Positions 1 to 6,771 of a stretch of DNA of 6,771 nt are shown here, one piece after another. Every line of letters begins with the position of its first letter. The first letter of the stretch is position 1. Under the pieces are notes generated by a model. That model ran no database searches, was not told the origin of the DNA, and saw only the letters and a program-made list of their open reading frames with translations. This DNA comes from Candidatus Gracilibacteria bacterium CG2_30_37_12 (GTDB lineage Bacteria; Patescibacteriota; Gracilibacteria; BD1-5; UBA2023). The stretch spans positions 1 through 6,771 of the forward strand of contig MNYO01000133.1 of NCBI GenBank assembly GCA_001873165.1, written 5' to 3'. The translations under genes were made by a program, and so were the position numbers.

Positions 1-213
1 CTACGAAAGGCTCATAGACACATACGAAACGCCCTGCCTTACATGTTTCAATCAGCTATCCATAACAATTCAAGCATCGAACGAAACACGAATAAATTAG
101 AGTGATATTTCTGAGTTTTAACCACCGAATGAGTCAACGAACACAAGTGATTAAATAGTACAAGACTTCGTTCATTTTTAACACTTTGGATATACAAAAG
201 AAACAATTTATAG
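1..213 (+). CDS. DDE-type transposase, C-terminal 70 residues (5' end outside window)
   Basis: Reading frame 1 is open from the window edge to a TAG at 211-213 if TGA is read as Gly. TGA occurs at 103-105, 112-114, 130-132 and 148-150. The translation ends with TNKLEGYFG, then EHKGL, then a stretch ending LWIYKRNNL. This pattern (T-N-x-L/I-E-G-x-F, a following H-K/R-G-L, then an aromatic-rich tail with W and Y) is typical of the C-terminal end of several DDE insertion-sequence transposases, where the Glu is the last acidic residue of the catalytic triad. The glycines after LE and after HK are both encoded by TGA, which supports the family call and the recoding together. The exact IS family cannot be set from 70 residues. 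It converges on the beta-propeller gene, with a shared hairpin at 324-371. The terminal inverted repeat of the element should lie in 214-323, but I cannot identify it without the other end. Confidence 0.72.
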
Positions 214-323
214 CCTACATTTTTTTCTATTTACCCAGAAAAAGATTATCGATAGGAGCAAACTTACAAAACTTCAGGAAATTTTTGGGAAGAGAAAAAA
301 GGGGTTGCACGAATAGATTTCTC
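214..323. other. Intergenic stretch after the transposase stop
   Basis: No convincing reading frame, tRNA or promoter is visible here. It lies between the transposase stop and the 324-371 hairpin and probably holds the right end of the insertion sequence. I compared it by eye with the region before the right-hand transposase start and found no shared terminal repeat. Confidence 0.4.
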
Positions 324-371
324 AATAGACACTTAAAAGTCCGCTCTCGAGCGGACTTTTAAGTGTCTATT
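324..371. terminator. Long perfect hairpin, probable bidirectional terminator
   Basis: Two 23-nt arms (324-346 and 349-371) are exact reverse complements around a 2-nt centre. The core is a GC-rich stem, GTCCGCTC paired with GAGCGGAC, flanked by AAAA on one side and TTTT on the other, so it has terminator form on both strands. It begins 7 nt beyond the TAG stop of the leftward beta-propeller gene and also lies downstream of the rightward transposase tail. Its position between convergent genes fits termination in both directions. Confidence 0.85.
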
Positions 372-378
372 TATTTCC

Positions 379-2829
379 CTACTTCATTTCTATACTTCCT
401 ATTTTCTCATAATTTTGTCCTATATCATTCGCTTGGATCTTATTATTACTGACCGTGATAAGCGTATTATCGAGGTAGAGATTTCGGATAACGAAATCAT
501 TAGAGAAATTCCAGAGCTGGTTGGAGAGATATTCACCTATCGGAGAATCAGTATAGCAATAGGGTGGAACATAACTTTGTATGGGACTGGTACAATATTC
601 CCCACCACCAATAAGTTGCTTACAAACAGGTTTTCCATCATTTTGTGAATACTGCTTACAATCTTCTATTCGTTTCGCTTCCAATCCTGTTGTGTCGATA
701 TGAGAAATTCTTGATTGTTCTTTAATTCCATTTATCAGGTCGATGCTCAGTGCCACCGTTCCTTGCCAAGCATCTTTACTACGATACGGGTTCGTCACAT
801 CCTGTGCACTGGTCATAAGGGTTGCAGGAAGGAAAAGAAGATTCTTTTTCGCATACCAAGTGAAGAGTCGTGGATTTTGAAGTACTTCAGAACTCGAACC
901 TTGATCTCCGAGTGTCAGAGTCGAGAGTTGTTTTGGCTTTGCCACATCTCCGACATCATAGAGATCAACTTTAATTCCTGCATTTTGTGTTCCGCCCCAC
1001 TGATTCGTTTGAGTGTCATACCCAATACCGATCAGATGTGTTGCATCGTACGGATGAAGGTAAGTGGAATATCCCGGGATTTTTAATTCTCCAAGAATCT
1101 TTGGATTTTTTGCATCGCTCAGATCGATAGTGAAGAGTGGATCAATTTGTTTAAAAGTTACCAAATAGAGACGATTTCCGATGAATCGGGAACTTTGAAA
1201 TATCTCACCACTCCCGATATTCTCTAATTTTCCGAGCACTTGGAGTTTTGGATCGAGTACGAAAAGTTCTGAAGACTGAGTTGGATAATTATGACTCGTC
1301 ACGATTCGAAAATTACCAGTCGTACTTTCCTCGTCCATAGAATATTGATTGAGTGGAGATCCTGGAACAATTGTCGATCCTACGTAAGAAGTCGTATCAT
1401 TTTTAATAGCAAGCTTATGAATGAGGGTATTTTGCCCCTGATTATAGTACGGCATAATACATCCCATCATTGGACCGCATCGAAAACCATAACTCGTGGA
1501 AAGATGCGAAGTGATGTAGAGATTTGATAAACTCATATGAATCTGATTTACATCCCCAAAGAGTACCTTTGTCTTCGTTTCTTTCGTTACATCCTCTGTA
1601 TCTATAATGGAAAGAGTCACCAAACTCGGAGTGAAATCAAATTGTTTCATCGTTTCTGTGTCCGGAAGGACATATTCTATATCCGAACAAATGGCGTTAT
1701 CTTTTTGAGAAAAATTATAGGGAAATAACGTTCCATTGAGACGAAAATTCTGCTCGCTTTCTATATTGGTTTTTCGAAGCTCTATCTTCTGTGGTTTAAT
1801 AGTAGATCCGATGAAATCGGTATCAAATTTCTGTTCGTCAAGAGTCTGAGTTCCTCACTCCTGCATTGATCCATAATAAATGTTATATGGGAATGAAAAG
1901 TTCGAATTAGAGAGAATATAGAGATATTTTCCAATCATTCGTGATTCACTCATATTTCCATCGGTTTCATAGTATCGATCGATTTGCAGATGGTTAACAT
2001 CACTTACATCGTATACCACTATTACCGTTTTTACCTGTCTATTGAACCAGTAACGATATCCATAATCGGTATTATTATACTTCGTAGAGAGAATAGTGAG
2101 TTTCTTTCCAGAGAGGAAAAGCTTCGGATCTATAAAATTTGTTGGGACTTTAATCTTTCGAACGATAGAAAGATCCGTTGCTGAAAAAGCCTTTGCAATA
2201 TAGACAGAATGATCTTTATTATTATAAAAATACACATATGTTCCGTCAGTTTTGATAAGTTCTGATTCATCTACTACAGCAACCTGGAGATTCGTATTGG
2301 AAATATCGGTGGCACTCACTGGTGCAGATACTTTTGATACTCCTCATTGTACCATATCGGAAGAAGTCGCAGATGGAACAGCTACACCAATACTGCCATT
2401 CATCATAAGTTCTGGACCACCACGATAGTATCCACCATTATATGGATGAGCATTGTAATAATCTTTGATGAAGTTCTTCATCACACTTTCCAAATTGTCA
2501 CAACTATTGAAAGTTTTGAGTTTAAAATCCGTGGTGAGTGTTTTTGTTGTTGCATCTTGTTTTGCTTTTTCTAAATCGGTCAATTGTGTATCGGTGCCAC
2601 TTCCCGTCGTGGGAACATCGAGACATTTTGGAGTACCTGCCCGAAAACAGTACATCTGAGTACAAGCAGCTAGTCCGTTATCTCCGATGCTACAAGTATT
2701 ACAACCATCAGAATACGAAGTACACGATCCAAGATTGACTCCATTCACGATAACATCCGCTGCCTGTACTTCAGAAAATGAGAAAACTACAGCTCATACG
2801 AGCCATGAAACCATCAATAAATATTTCAT
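379..2829 (-). CDS. Secreted beta-propeller domain protein with N-terminal six-Cys module (816 aa, UGA = Gly)
   Basis: One frame runs from ATG at 2829 to TAG at 379-381, crossing three TGA codons read as Gly (residues 12, 162 and 325). Residues 1-23 form a signal peptide: a Lys, a hydrophobic core that includes Gly12 (TGA), and a VQA cleavage site. Residues 36-69 hold six cysteines (36, 43, 46, 56, 61, 69) with the string DGCNTC. From about residue 104 (TFNSCDNLE) to the end the protein resembles the secreted C-terminal beta-propeller family (Pfam Beta_propel, COG4880). The clearest mark is SNTNLQVAVVDESELIKTDG (177-196), matching the family's opening signature. Repeated beta blades follow, with phrases such as RMIGKYLYILS and GNRLYLVTF, and there are further cysteines near the C-terminus that may form disulfides. 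The start is chosen because it alone gives the signal peptide; no Shine-Dalgarno is visible. The gene lies 62 nt downstream of the RlpA-CAP gene and may share its transcript. Molecular function of the family is unknown to me; export is well supported. Confidence 0.9.
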
Positions 2830-2891
2830 AAGAAAAAAGAAAAGAAATAAAAAATACTTCTGTCATTTACTTATTTCATAAAAATCTGTAT
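2830..2891 (-). other. Short gap between RlpA-CAP and beta-propeller genes
   Basis: The 62-nt gap has no hairpin terminator and no convincing -35/-10 pair on the minus strand. The 18 nt before the beta-propeller ATG are almost all pyrimidine, with no purine-rich ribosome binding site. This is compatible with co-transcription of the two secreted-protein genes. Confidence 0.4.
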
Positions 2892-4961
2892 CTATTCTCC
2901 GAATACTTGTGCATAATAAACAGTTCCATCTTTCACTGCATATCATGCACCCATCTTTGTCCAAGTATCAAGCATATTGAATCGATGACCTCCACTATTT
3001 ACGAGTCCAACGAGGAGATATTTGAAACTAAAAGTTCCTCAGGCAACATTTTCCCCCACACTTCATGCAAGTTGTATACCATTTCGTTTTGCGGTTCCAC
3101 TGATAGTGGTACCCTGGGAATCTGTATGAGAAACAACATTATGCATGGCCATATCATTAGCCTTGATAGTTGCGAGTATATTGAGATTCGTATCAAGCAC
3201 CAATGCGGATTTTCCAGATTTTGCACGCACAGCATTTACAAAACTGAGCGAATCATTTGCAGCAGTAATACTGTCATTATTGGAAATATTTTTTTCGGCA
3301 GTATCAAAATCATTGGGGTAAATAGGGAGAAAATCTCCATAAATAACTGGTCCATTGTATGCAGCAAAACCATCACTATAATTTATCTCAACATGGTAAA
3401 GTCCTTTATCAATCAAAGGAATACTCTTTTCGAATACTTTTCCTCGTTTCACATATCCATCTGTATCGATGCTATTTGCATCAAAAGTATATGCTTTCAC
3501 ATTTCCATTTGGAAGAGTAACGTCTATGGTACTTTTTACATTTTTCCCAACTGCTATAATGCCTCGAATAAGGAGATTGTTATTTTCCACGGCCATGGTG
3601 ATATTTTCATTCTTTTCTGTCTTATATCCAGGAACAATCATCATGTCCTGACTAAAAATAGTCACAGGATTCGTATAAGTATCATGAGAGAAACTCGTTG
3701 AACTCTCTGCAGAAGTAACTGTTATGGAAACAGCATTGTTCGTATCGAGAGATTGGAGGTCATTGCTCTGAATCGCAATAATACCAAATCCTTTGTATGT
3801 AAAACTCGTATTCTGACTCTTGATAGTCAAAGTATGAAAACTATTTTCTGGAAAATGAAAGAGATAAAGTGAAGCTCCATTTGGGAGCTCTTTTCGTTCT
3901 ACATCGAGTGTTTTCAAGGTTGCTACTTGTTTCGGAGAGACAATCAATTTTTTTGCAGAAAAAAGAGCATCATCGAGAACAGTAATCTCTATGAATGTAT
4001 TAGTTTCAAACCCCAATCCTGATGTAATTACCATCTTATATACACCTGTTTCTTCAAGGGGGAAATTATATTCAAAGCGTCCATCTGAATCTTGTTTATA
4101 ATTGAGTGCGATATCTTTATTTGTAGGAGATTGCAGATAAAGAAGTATATATTCTTTTCAGAAAAGTTCCTTTCCAGTAATGTGAAAAGTCTCATTCTTC
4201 AGATAGGTATTTGGGATATTGGAATCGAGTGCTATCCCCAAGCTTGTAAATGTATCTGGAGCAATAATCTGCTTCGTATAATCCGATGAAACCGCTCAAA
4301 GGGTATTGGTCGTTCCCTGAAGTCGTCCATTGGAAATATTTCCAATAGCCTGGAAAGCGATGGTACTCAGATCAACCAGGCTCGAATACTTCGAACAATT
4401 CGGTCGATCATTTACTTTTGCTACAACCGCGGTATTGCCATTTCCTACTTGTATGAGCGTATTGAAAGAAATTCCACATGCAGCGGCAGAAAAAGAGGAT
4501 TGCGAAAAAATATTTCCATTCGCAGTACCTCCTCATTCAAAATTGTCTGCATAATAGGTGATATCAGCACTTTCGCCTACTATTTCTGTATCGCCTGCTA
4601 TGATTGTTGGAATATTTTTGTGCGTATTTACTACAACTGCGAGAGGAATATTCTGCAGAAAATTCATCGTTTCCTTATAGGTATCACGAAACAATACTGC
4701 CTGTCTCTTAAGCTCATTCATATCACGTCTTTGAAATGCGATATCGATAGCATGGAGCATTTTAGTAAGTTGTTGTTTGCTTTGGGCGATATGTGCTGTC
4801 GCTATTACATCAAGAGTAGTTACACTCACTTTCTGGTCAATTCGCAAATTTACTTGCTCATATGTCTGTCGAAGGACAGGATGAGAAAATGTTTCTGCAG
4901 CAGAGACATTCGAAAAAAGTGTAAAAAATCAGATGAGTATAAGTAAAAAGTATTTTTTCAT
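2892..4961 (-). CDS. Secreted RlpA/expansin-like barrel + CAP (SCP) domain fusion protein (689 aa, UGA = Gly)
   Basis: The frame runs from ATG at 4961 to TAG at 2892-2894 through seven TGA codons read as Gly (residues 11, 143, 222, 268, 633, 641, 673). Residues 1-21 are a signal peptide (MKK, hydrophobic core with Gly11 from TGA, NVSA cleavage site). Residues 23-130 look helical. Residues 131-216 match the RlpA-like double-psi beta-barrel: TYYADNFE-GGG-TANG, VNDRP (184-187), then DLSTIAF (197-203). Cys162 and Cys189 sit where expansin-like barrels have a disulfide. The middle (about 223-560) is beta-rich and probably Ig-like. Residues 571-689 are a CAP domain: SHTDSQG with His612, GENVA with Glu637, GGHRFNML with His659, and an end reading YYAQVFGE. 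RlpA barrels bind or cleave peptidoglycan glycan strands; the CAP domain's role varies. Asn150 replaces the Glu that follows TANG in canonical RlpA, so lytic activity is uncertain. A promoter lies just upstream. Confidence 0.9.
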
Positions 4962-4990
4962 AGAAAAATTTAATATAAATATATGAGAGT

Positions 4991-5018
4991 ATTATATCGA
5001 ATAAATTGGAAATGCAAA
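4991..5018 (-). promoter_or_regulatory. Promoter of the RlpA-CAP gene
   Basis: On the minus strand the -10 is a perfect TATAAT (4991-4996) and the -35 is TTTGCA (5013-5018), with a 16-nt spacer. Transcription would start near 4984, giving a leader of about 23 nt before the ATG at 4961. The leader is A/T-rich and has no Shine-Dalgarno sequence. It lies between the transporter terminator and the gene start. Confidence 0.65.
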
Positions 5019-5040
5019 TTGGTATATTTTGAGAATATAA

Positions 5041-5071
5041 ATATACCCCCTTTTATTTAAAGAGGGTATAT
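5041..5071 (-). terminator. Hairpin terminator after the CNNM/CBS transporter gene
   Basis: Arms 5041-5053 and 5059-5071 pair over 13 positions with a single C/A mismatch and a 5-nt loop. The hairpin starts 27 nt beyond the TAA stop (5099-5101) of the leftward gene and is followed on that strand by a T-rich run. It separates the transporter transcript from the RlpA-CAP promoter. Confidence 0.65.
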
Positions 5072-5098
5072 AAATTGGCATCTTGTGTAATAAATCCA

Positions 5099-6391
5099 TT
5101 ATATTCTCTCCACTCGTATACTCTCTATTTTCTCATCTTCTATATCTTCAACAGTGAGTACAAGAGTATCTTTCGCTCCATTAAGCGTAAGAGATTCTCC
5201 ATTTTTTGGAAATCGTTCAAGAAGGGAAAGTATTAAATAACTAATCGTTTCTCCAATATATTCCTCGTCGATATTCACTTTTTCACTCGTGAGTCCATAT
5301 TCTTCGAGTACATCCTCCACAAGAACACTTCCCTGAACGATAATCGCCCCATTGGAAGTTCTGCGAATATATTCTTCTTCTTTATCATTTTCATCTTTAA
5401 TATCTCCAAATACTTCTTCGATAATATCTTCAAGAGTAATTACTCCATCTACTCCACCATGTTCATCGATAACAAGAGCGATATGTTTATGAGATTTCTG
5501 AAAAATAGTAAATATACGATCAATGGGCTGCGTAGAAGGAACTTTGATAATTTTATCCAAGTCGAGCTCTTTGAGTTGTTTATCTCCAAATCATTGTGTT
5601 TTCCATTCGAAAGCTTCTCGAAGCGTCACTACATAATCGATGTCATCGGTGGTTTCTGCAAATACGGGAATTCGGGAATGTGTAGATCAAAGAAAGAAAG
5701 TACAGAGTTCATTGATGGTTGTTTCTTCGGAAATAAAATCCACCGATACCCGTGGGGTCATAACCGACGATGCCTCGGTTTCAGAGAGATCTAATATGCT
5801 TTTAATTTTCTTATGTTCATGGGATTCTACTGCTCATTTTTCATGAGAGATATCGATAAATGCCTCAAATTCTTCTGCAGTCATTTTCGCTCCATGAAGA
5901 CTGGAATGAGCTCCTGTCACAAAGCTAATAAACCGAACAAAGTACTCTATAAGCCAATTGAGTGGAAAAAGAAGCATCATAAGAACCCGATAAATAGGAG
6001 CGACGACAAATGCTACTTGATTGGAAAAACGTACACCCAAAATCTTTGGGGTAATCTCTCCGAAAAGCAAAATAATAGTAGAGACGGTGAGCATAGCAAT
6101 CGTGACCCCTAATTCCCCTGGAAGAGCCAATTTATTAGATACATCAAGTGCGACAATAGTAGAGAAACTGGATATTGCAATAGTGACAGCTGTTGTACCA
6201 ACCAGATTTGTCATCAAGAGACGTTCATTTTGAGTCTTGATTTTCTGAAGTGTTGCAGCACCAAATCGACGATTTTTTACAGCCGATATGATGACATGTG
6301 CAGAGATAGACATGAGAGGAATCTCAGTTCCTGCGAAAAATATAAGAAGGAGGAGGAGGGTTAGAAATATACTGAATGAGACGGGGTCCAT
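5099..6391 (-). CDS. HlyC/CorC family transporter: CNNM, two CBS domains, CorC_HlyC (430 aa, UGA = Gly)
   Basis: The frame runs from ATG at 6391 to TAA at 5099-5101 across three TGA codons read as Gly (residues 186, 235, 267). Residues 1-160 form the CNNM membrane domain: a first helix at about 5-22 ending in FFAGTEIPLMS, helices near 62-82, 96-118 and 125-150, and the hallmark LLFGEITPK (108-116). The CBS pair follows: VMTPR (209-213) and HSRIPVF (238-244) in the first, then HIALVIDEHGGVDGVITLED (303-322) in the second. Residues 350-430 are the CorC_HlyC transporter-associated domain. Length and domain order are those of the full family. Members are linked to Mg2+ or Na+ transport and resistance to divalent metals, with CBS domains sensing nucleotides; the ion handled here cannot be read from sequence. 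The start gives the usual short N-terminal segment before helix 1. No Shine-Dalgarno is visible. Standard-code annotation would split it into a membrane piece and a CBS/CorC piece. Confidence 0.95.
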
Positions 6392-6421
6392 AATAAATAA
6401 ATAGGGTTAGAAATGTGAACT

Positions 6422-6448
6422 AGTATATAGATTTGAAAGAATTTGCAA
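6422..6448 (-). promoter_or_regulatory. Probable promoter of the CNNM/CBS transporter gene
   Basis: On the minus strand a -10 TATACT (6422-6427) follows CTTGCA by 16 nt (or TTGCAA by 15 nt, 6443-6448). The spacing and TTGCA core match the promoter of the RlpA-CAP gene. The start would fall near 6415, giving a leader of about 24 nt to the ATG at 6391. Confidence 0.5.
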
Positions 6449-6624
6449 GTTTTTCAAGCGAGCAATCTCTCAAACTCCTTATTTAGATTCTTTCTCACTA
6501 GGATTAAAGAATGATGAATATATTTATTTGACTTTACTTTCTACAGAAGATATACTCTTTTTAATATATTAAACACGTTCCATAATAACCAAAATCCCAA
6601 AATCCCCAAAGAAAAACTTGCAAA
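6442..6624. repeat. 14-bp perfect inverted repeat, arms 6442-6455 and 6611-6624
   Basis: TTTGCAAGTTTTTC at 6442-6455 has its exact reverse complement, GAAAAACTTGCAAA, at 6611-6624. The left arm overlaps the -35 of the transporter promoter; the right arm lies in the rightward transcript. The two arms enclose 155 nt. No flanking target duplication is seen, so a miniature transposable element is possible but unsupported. A repeated protein-binding site is an alternative. Confidence 0.5.
6528..6556 (+). promoter_or_regulatory. Strong rightward promoter
   Basis: TTGACT (6528-6533), a 17-nt spacer, and TATACT (6551-6556): five of six consensus bases in each box with ideal spacing. The start would be near 6563. 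No protein reading frame begins within 120 nt, so it drives either a small RNA ending at the 6641-6669 hairpin or the gene starting at 6690 with a long leader. Confidence 0.65.
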
Positions 6625-6669
6625 ATATGGAAAAATAGAGAAAAAGAAGGAGTTCATCTCCTTCTTTTT
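6563..6669 (+). ncRNA. Candidate small RNA or attenuated leader
   Basis: The segment is bounded by a good promoter (6528-6556) and a perfect hairpin ending in TTTTT (6641-6669), giving a transcript of about 107 nt without a convincing reading frame. Inside it, TTCCATA (6578-6584) can pair with TATGGAA (6626-6632), closing a large loop that carries three C-runs of rising length (CC, CCC, CCCC at 6589-6607) separated by AAAAT. A C-rich single-stranded loop plus a 3' terminator is a common small-RNA layout. It resembles no RNA family I can name. Alternatively it is the leader of the gene at 6690, with the hairpin as attenuator. Confidence 0.4.
6641..6669 (+). terminator. Perfect terminator hairpin
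   Basis: AAAAAGAAGGAG (6641-6652) pairs exactly with CTCCTTCTTTTT (6658-6669) around the loop TTCAT. The T-run makes it an intrinsic terminator for rightward transcription; the A-run gives the same form leftward. It lies 20 nt before the ATG at 6690 and hides a purine-rich AGAAGGAG in its left arm. Confidence 0.75.
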
Positions 6670-6689
6670 GTATCCTGACTATCTTCTTT

Positions 6690-6771
6690 ATGTTTTCCAC
6701 TCTCTCAAATCTCGAAAAAGCTATGAAATCTCCTCGGATATTCCGTGGACTTACGGGAATATCGATAACAG
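6690..6771 (+). CDS. Probable transposase, N-terminal 27 residues (3' end outside window)
   Basis: ATG at 6690 opens a frame that continues past the window edge with no stop. In-frame TAG lies upstream at 6636-6638 and no earlier ATG occurs between. The start MFSTLSNLEKAMKS is followed by PRIFRGLTGIS, which resembles the N-terminal segment of DDE transposases with a helix-turn-helix (IS5-like and HTH_Tnp_4 proteins often begin with a similar F-x-x-L-T-G motif). The evidence is only 27 residues. A terminator-like hairpin directly upstream fits the common arrangement in which insertion sequences block read-in transcription. Whether it belongs to the same element family as the fragment at 1-213 cannot be decided because the two fragments do not overlap. 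Confidence 0.45.
   Translation, partial: MFSTLSNLEKAMKSPRIFRGLTGISIT

Noticed and set aside
1..63. Short 20-residue leftward frame ending at TAG 1-3
   Set aside because: It is too short, lacks motifs and overlaps the transposase C-terminus on the other strand.
214..323. Terminal inverted repeat shared with the right-hand element
   Set aside because: A by-eye comparison with 6560-6690 in both orientations gave only scattered short matches.
2907..3701. 264-residue open frame on the plus strand
   Set aside because: It is antisense to the RlpA-CAP gene, has no recognisable domain and an odd Cys/Ile-rich composition. The opposite strand encodes clear RlpA-CAP sequence.
4449..4946. 165-residue open frame on the plus strand
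   Set aside because: It is the shadow of the RlpA-CAP N-terminal region, without family motifs.
379..6391. Genes broken by nonsense mutations (pseudogenes)
   Set aside because: All interruptions are TGA in the correct frame; no TAA, TAG or frameshift occurs. Family motifs continue across every TGA, and the genes have full family length.
2892..6391. Selenocysteine insertion at TGA
   Set aside because: There are many TGA codons per gene, they sit on glycine positions in non-redox families, and no SECIS-like hairpins follow them.
6570..6771. Open frame on the minus strand entering from the right edge
   Set aside because: It runs straight through the perfect terminator hairpin, has a low-complexity Phe/Leu-rich end and no motifs. 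The plus-strand transposase-like start fits better.
1..6771. tRNA, rRNA or CRISPR array
   Set aside because: No cloverleaf with a T-loop motif, no rRNA-like conserved stretch and no regularly spaced direct repeats were seen.

Overview
The window most likely comes from a bacterium that reads UGA as glycine (translation table 25, known from Absconditabacteria/SR1 and Gracilibacteria in the Patescibacteria/CPR). Under the standard code, every long reading frame here is cut by TGA. Read with TGA as Gly, four broken frames become continuous: the transposase tail and three full-length genes. I count 17 in-frame TGA codons. Many fall on family-conserved glycines, for example GENVA-G-G and the G-Y near the end of the CAP domain, the G-G-G-T-A-N-G motif of an RlpA-like barrel, and the L-E-G-Y-F-G motif of a transposase tail. 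TGG encodes Trp normally, and the four frames end at TAG or TAA. The DNA is AT-rich. I cannot tell the two lineages apart from this window.

Layout. (1) 1-213 (+): C-terminal end of a DDE-type transposase, entering from the left edge. (2) 324-371: a long perfect hairpin between the convergent transposase and beta-propeller genes, probably a bidirectional terminator. (3) 379-2829 (-): an 816-residue secreted beta-propeller protein with a small six-cysteine module at its N-terminus. (4) 2892-4961 (-): a 689-residue secreted protein joining an RlpA/expansin-like double-psi beta-barrel, a long beta-rich middle part and a C-terminal CAP/SCP domain. (5) 5099-6391 (-): a 430-residue CNNM/CBS/CorC_HlyC membrane transporter of the HlyC/CorC family. 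(6) 6392-6689: a divergent intergenic region with a leftward promoter, a strong rightward promoter, an inverted repeat and a perfect terminator hairpin; together these may make a small RNA of about 107 nt or an attenuated leader. (7) 6690-6771 (+): the first 27 codons of a probable second transposase.

How it fits together. The transporter gene has its own promoter and a terminator-like hairpin, so it looks monocistronic. The RlpA-CAP gene has a promoter just upstream of its start and lies only 62 nt before the beta-propeller gene, so these two may be co-transcribed and end at the 324-371 hairpin. Both encode exported proteins and would act at the cell surface or outside. A wall-remodelling or host-contact role is inference from domains and lineage, not something the sequence proves. 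Transposase fragments on both sides in the same orientation suggest an accessory segment bounded by insertion sequences.
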